From the NCBI RefSeq assembly GCF_000183725.1, contig NC_014755.1, positions 1 to 64,000 of the forward strand: DNA of 64,000 bases. The letters are read 5' to 3'. A model generated the notes under the pieces. The model saw only the letters and a list, made by a program, of their open reading frames with translations. It searched no databases and had not been told where the DNA came from. Of this stretch, positions 61,915 to 64,000 are shown piece after piece (position 1 is the first letter of the stretch; each line of letters begins with the position of its first letter). Position numbers and translations under genes: made by a program. The stretch comes from Sulfuricurvum kujiense DSM 16994 (GTDB lineage Bacteria > Campylobacterota > Campylobacteria > Campylobacterales > Sulfurimonadaceae).

Positions 61915-63053
61915 GCGATACTCCTAACAACACTGAGGAGCGCTGTAGGGATCAAGAGATCATAGTAATCCAATGATATTGGCGGTTCTTTGCTCTTTTT
62001 CTTTTTAGGGGTCAGTGTATTGGTCGGTATCGGACGCTGGGGCTTGGTGTTGGCGAGTTGTAATTCTTCGTGTAGTCTCAAGCTTGCGACGGTGTAATCG
62101 ATAAACGGTAAGCTCATCAATTTATCTTGTTCAACTTCCTTTAACAGATCAATCGGTTTGGCGAAGGTGCTTTGGTGGATACGAGTATTGGCTACACTGT
62201 TCAGCCATTTAGCCACTTCTGCGTTGGCAATCTCTTTGGTTAGGGTGAGGGAACGGAGCAATAGTTTCGCTTTGAGAGGCTGATGGAAGCTGTGGCGTAG
62301 ATAGCGGTTGAATCGTTCTACTTTCCCTTTGGTTTTTGCCCGATACGGTCTACACATTCGGATCTCGAACCCGTAGTGTTTGGCGAAGTCTTGGAACAAT
62401 GGATGGAACCGATGTTTCCCCTTGCCGTAATAGTTGCGCTGAAGGATAACACTCTTCATGTTGTCATACAGACCCTCTCGAACCACACCGCCGAAATACT
62501 CAAAGGCATTTTTATGGCACTCAATCAGCGTCTCGACTTTCTCGTCACTGACGTATTCGACATACGACATTCGTGAATATCCCAGTGTTGCCACAAACGC
62601 CGATATTCCCTCTTTGGGAAACTCGACCCAATCAACTTGCATCTGTATGCCCGCTTCGGTTTCAAACCGAATCAGCGGTTCTGCTTTCTTCTCCGTATCC
62701 GCACGCAGTTCCCATGCAGCGATGGAGCGTTGCAATGTCCGAAGACTTCCCGTATACCCTTGGCGTTTGATCTCTTCATATACCGATGATGCGGGGATAA
62801 TATCCCCTGAGCGTTTACCCGCTTCGATCATCTCATACGCCAGTCCGATAAACGGATCAGCTTGACTCCCTTTGGGGGGACGAACCTGTACTGGTCGTAC
62901 ACCATCGGGTAATCGCAAATACTTCTTTACCGTATTGCGGCAAGCCCCTACTTGTCGAGCAATCTGAGAGATGCTCAGCCCTTGCTTCTTTAACTTCTTT
63001 ATCATCCTATATTCTCCGGGTATAAGCACAAACCGCAAGCCTCCTCTATCCAT
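61911..63053 (-). CDS. istA: IS21 transposase IstA
   Basis: A 380-residue transposase: N-terminal HTH KKQGLSISQIARQVGACRNT, DDE core with MQVDWVEFP (first Asp), YDNMKSVIL (second Asp) and KGKVERFNRYLR (Glu), and a C-terminal basic tail (PKKKKSKEPP). Many IstA proteins are longer (about 500 residues), so the C-terminus is short, but the catalytic part is complete. The start may be the ATG 16 codons further in; GEYRMIKKL is conserved in relatives, so the upstream one is kept. Confidence 0.93.
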   Translation of the reverse strand: MDRGGLRFVLIPGEYRMIKKLKKQGLSISQIARQVGACRNTVKKYLRLPDGVRPVQVRPPKGSQADPFIGLAYEMIEAGKRSGDIIPASSVYEEIKRQGYTGSLRTLQRSIAAWELRADTEKKAEPLIRFETEAGIQMQVDWVEFPKEGISAFVATLGYSRMSYVEYVSDEKVETLIECHKNAFEYFGGVVREGLYDNMKSVILQRNYYGKGKHRFHPLFQDFAKHYGFEIRMCRPYRAKTKGKVERFNRYLRHSFHQPLKAKLLLRSLTLTKEIANAEVAKWLNSVANTRIHQSTFAKPIDLLKEVEQDKLMSLPFIDYTVASLRLHEELQLANTKPQRPIPTNTLTPKKKKSKEPPISLDYYDLLIPTALLSVVRSIA

Positions 63054-63166
63054 TCAAAAAAAGAGAACCTTACTACGATTACTCTCTCGAATCAAATAGG
63101 AAATTGCTTACGATTTCAAATAAAAAATGCTTATCCCAATCTAACCACTTTTATATTCGTCTAAGT

Positions 63167-63191
63167 GGTCATTTTACCGTGTCGTTTGACA
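63167..63191 (-). repeat. Right terminal repeat of the IS21-family element
   Basis: Read outward it begins TGTCAAACGACACGGTAAAA then TGACC, matching the left end at about 20 of 25 positions. Confidence 0.85.
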
Positions 63192-63592
63192 GAGTAGATA
63201 TTCGATCTTCACTTTTTTCTATACACCAGCACCATCCAATGGCAGAACTAACACAAGAATAGATGGGTGGTCATGGTCGATACTCTTCACATTACTCTCG
63301 ACGGGCTACAGATATACGAAGTCATAAGCTCTTTGAAGGGTATTCCACTCTCGCACACTATGCCGTAGTGCATTACTTGTAAAATAATGAATAAAGTACA
63401 CCTTTTGGCAAATATCTCAATAACTTTCCATTTTAATATTATTCAAAATTCTTTTTTTTACTAAAACGCAAAAAACATCCATTGCGACAATGAACTTTTT
63501 GCTCTCTCAATCCATGGAGTTTGTTTTACATCAGTATTATGTTTCATCGCTAATCCTTTACGTTTTGATGCTGGCAGTGTAAAGGAGCTGTT
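63192..63592. other. Non-coding stretch before a plus-strand terminator
   Basis: About 400 bases with no credible gene on either strand. CACTATGCCGTAGTG (about 63356-63370) is a small hairpin. GATGCTG (63567-63573) can pair with CAGCATC (63596-63602), which overlaps the terminator stem that follows. Because a strong terminator faces the plus strand here with no gene upstream of it, a short untranslated RNA may be encoded. Confidence 0.35.
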
Positions 63593-63616
63593 GGACAGCA
63601 TCGTGTCCGTTTTTTT
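63593..63616 (+). terminator. Rho-independent terminator
   Basis: GGACA (63593-63597) pairs with TGTCC (63604-63608) around a 6-base loop, followed by G and seven T (63610-63616). It points along the plus strand and slightly overlaps the stop of the minus-strand gene at 63615. Confidence 0.7.
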
Positions 63617-64000
63617 AATCTAGTGAATTTGAAGTGTTATTTTTCCATTTCTCTATAAAATCTGCCCTATTCAGTATCTTCGCCCCTAAATCGCTCTTAT
63701 ACTCCATATGCGGATGTCCCAGATTCCAAAACCGTACCCCCTGCCCTTCTAAGTGCTGTGCTAATAGCACCAGTTGCAAAGTCCCCCAGCTGTTGTATCT
63801 TTTAGACGGATTATGAAATCCGCTTAGGCTCGTATAGACGTTATGTGTGACGTAACCAATCTCTCCGGATATGAGTGTGCCATTATCTTCATCATAGAGT
63901 TCAGTGCTAAACAGCTCAAAGTTTTCATAGCTGTTTTGAGAAAGGTGTTTCATGAGCTCAGCGTATTTACCTACCATCCAACAATCTTCATAAGCGTTTT
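63615..64000 (-). CDS. Aat/GNAT-like acyltransferase-type protein, 5' part outside the window
   Basis: At least 128 residues are visible; the frame continues past the window edge, reading NAYEDCWMVGKYAELMKHLS at its visible start. GEIGYVTHNVYTSLSGFH, WGTLQLVLLAQHLEGQGVRF and FWNLGHPHMEYKSDLGAKIL follow the pattern of leucyl/phenylalanyl-tRNA-protein transferase-like proteins of the GNAT superfamily (W-D-L-G, Y-K-x-x-L-G-A). The C-terminus is complete. Exact function cannot be set without the N-terminal part; a true Aat or a related transferase are both possible. Confidence 0.7.
   Translation of the reverse strand, partial: NAYEDCWMVGKYAELMKHLSQNSYENFELFSTELYDEDNGTLISGEIGYVTHNVYTSLSGFHNPSKRYNSWGTLQLVLLAQHLEGQGVRFWNLGHPHMEYKSDLGAKILNRADFIEKWKNNTSNSLD

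Larger units (their letters stand above)
61008..63191. mobile_element. IS21-family insertion sequence
   Basis: A 2,184-bp element with TGTCA ends, istA and istB on the minus strand, and 25-bp imperfect terminal repeats. Short AAAAATGACC repeats near the left end (61023-61032 and about 61046-61055) are the multiple transposase sites typical of the family. No target duplication is clear: left flank TATAGAA, right flank GAGTAGA. It truncates a WYL-type regulator gene. Confidence 0.92.

Noticed and set aside
61001-63198. Target-site duplication for the IS21-family element
   Set aside because: Flanks TATAGAA and GAGTAGA share only TAGA-like words not adjacent to the ends; not a convincing duplication.
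1-64000. tRNA or rRNA genes
   Set aside because: No stretch with a T-loop GTTC-A-x-TC pattern and matching arms, and no rRNA-like conserved block, was found by eye; a tRNA scan would be needed to exclude them fully.

Overview
The window looks like DNA from a Campylobacterota (epsilonproteobacterial) sulfur oxidiser, most like Sulfuricurvum or Sulfurimonas. The reasons are moderate GC with AT-rich intergenic DNA, a rhodanese/DsrE/DsbD sulfur-and-thiol cluster, a beta-barrel porin of the kind common in that group, and several PAS/GGDEF proteins. Between about 12 and 17 kb lies a complete plasmid-type replicon: parA and parB, a DnaB/RepA-like helicase, an initiator protein and about 14 iterons. 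I therefore read the window as part of a large plasmid, or less likely a plasmid integrated in a chromosome. The species assignment and the plasmid reading are inferences from content.

Layout. 0-5 kb: glyA, then an AraC-MGMT-GNAT fusion and a class-I glutamine amidotransferase on the same strand, then a membrane-anchored PIN protein and an HNH-like protein. 5.3-8 kb (minus strand): a leucine-biosynthesis unit with a strong promoter, a 28-codon leader peptide ending in a leucine run, a weak attenuator hairpin, a LeuA whose regulatory domain is replaced by a methyltransferase, and a SnoaL-like protein. 8-12 kb: small hypothetical genes, an unknown minus-strand operon and a Y-family DNA polymerase. 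12-17 kb: partition and replication genes with origin. 17-18.4 kb: DnaQ-like exonuclease and radical SAM protein. 18.4-22.9 kb: a small HTH regulator divergent from a nine-gene operon of small membrane proteins, an RNase H-like protein and a WGR protein, driven by a consensus promoter with an operator. 22.9-24.6 kb: HipBA. 24.9-31.8 kb: four overlapping genes including two very large tyrosine recombinases. 32-36.8 kb: Fic protein, AAA_14/DUF4143 ATPase and another tyrosine recombinase.

38-40.3 kb holds metE. 40.5-42.3 kb has an MFS exporter and a convergent TetR gene. 42.3-46.3 kb is an intact Tn3-family transposon with identical 54-bp terminal inverted repeats; it cut off the end of a CopG-type antitoxin. 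46-48.2 kb has two more toxin-antitoxin pairs. 48.3-53.5 kb holds two diguanylate cyclases, a pentapeptide-repeat protein, a periplasmic thioredoxin-fold protein and a C-terminal-haem cytochrome. 53.5-59.2 kb is a sulfur/thiol cluster: an ArsR regulator (with a DUF3147 membrane protein), DsrE-like proteins, rhodanese, DsbD, a thioredoxin and a porin. Three copies of one operator motif tie the regulator to the cluster. 59.2-60.6 kb has a serine resolvase and another toxin-antitoxin pair. 61-63.2 kb is an IS21-family element that truncated a WYL-type regulator. The window ends inside an Aat/GNAT-like gene.

How it fits together: replication, partition, resolvases and at least four toxin-antitoxin modules explain maintenance of the replicon. 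The cargo is one-carbon, methyl and branched-chain metabolism (glyA, leuA-methyltransferase, metE), sulfur and periplasmic thiol chemistry, and c-di-GMP signalling. The most unusual items are the LeuA-methyltransferase fusion under a leucine leader, the uncharacterised nine-gene membrane/RNase H operon, and the four-gene recombinase module. No tRNA or rRNA gene was recognised.
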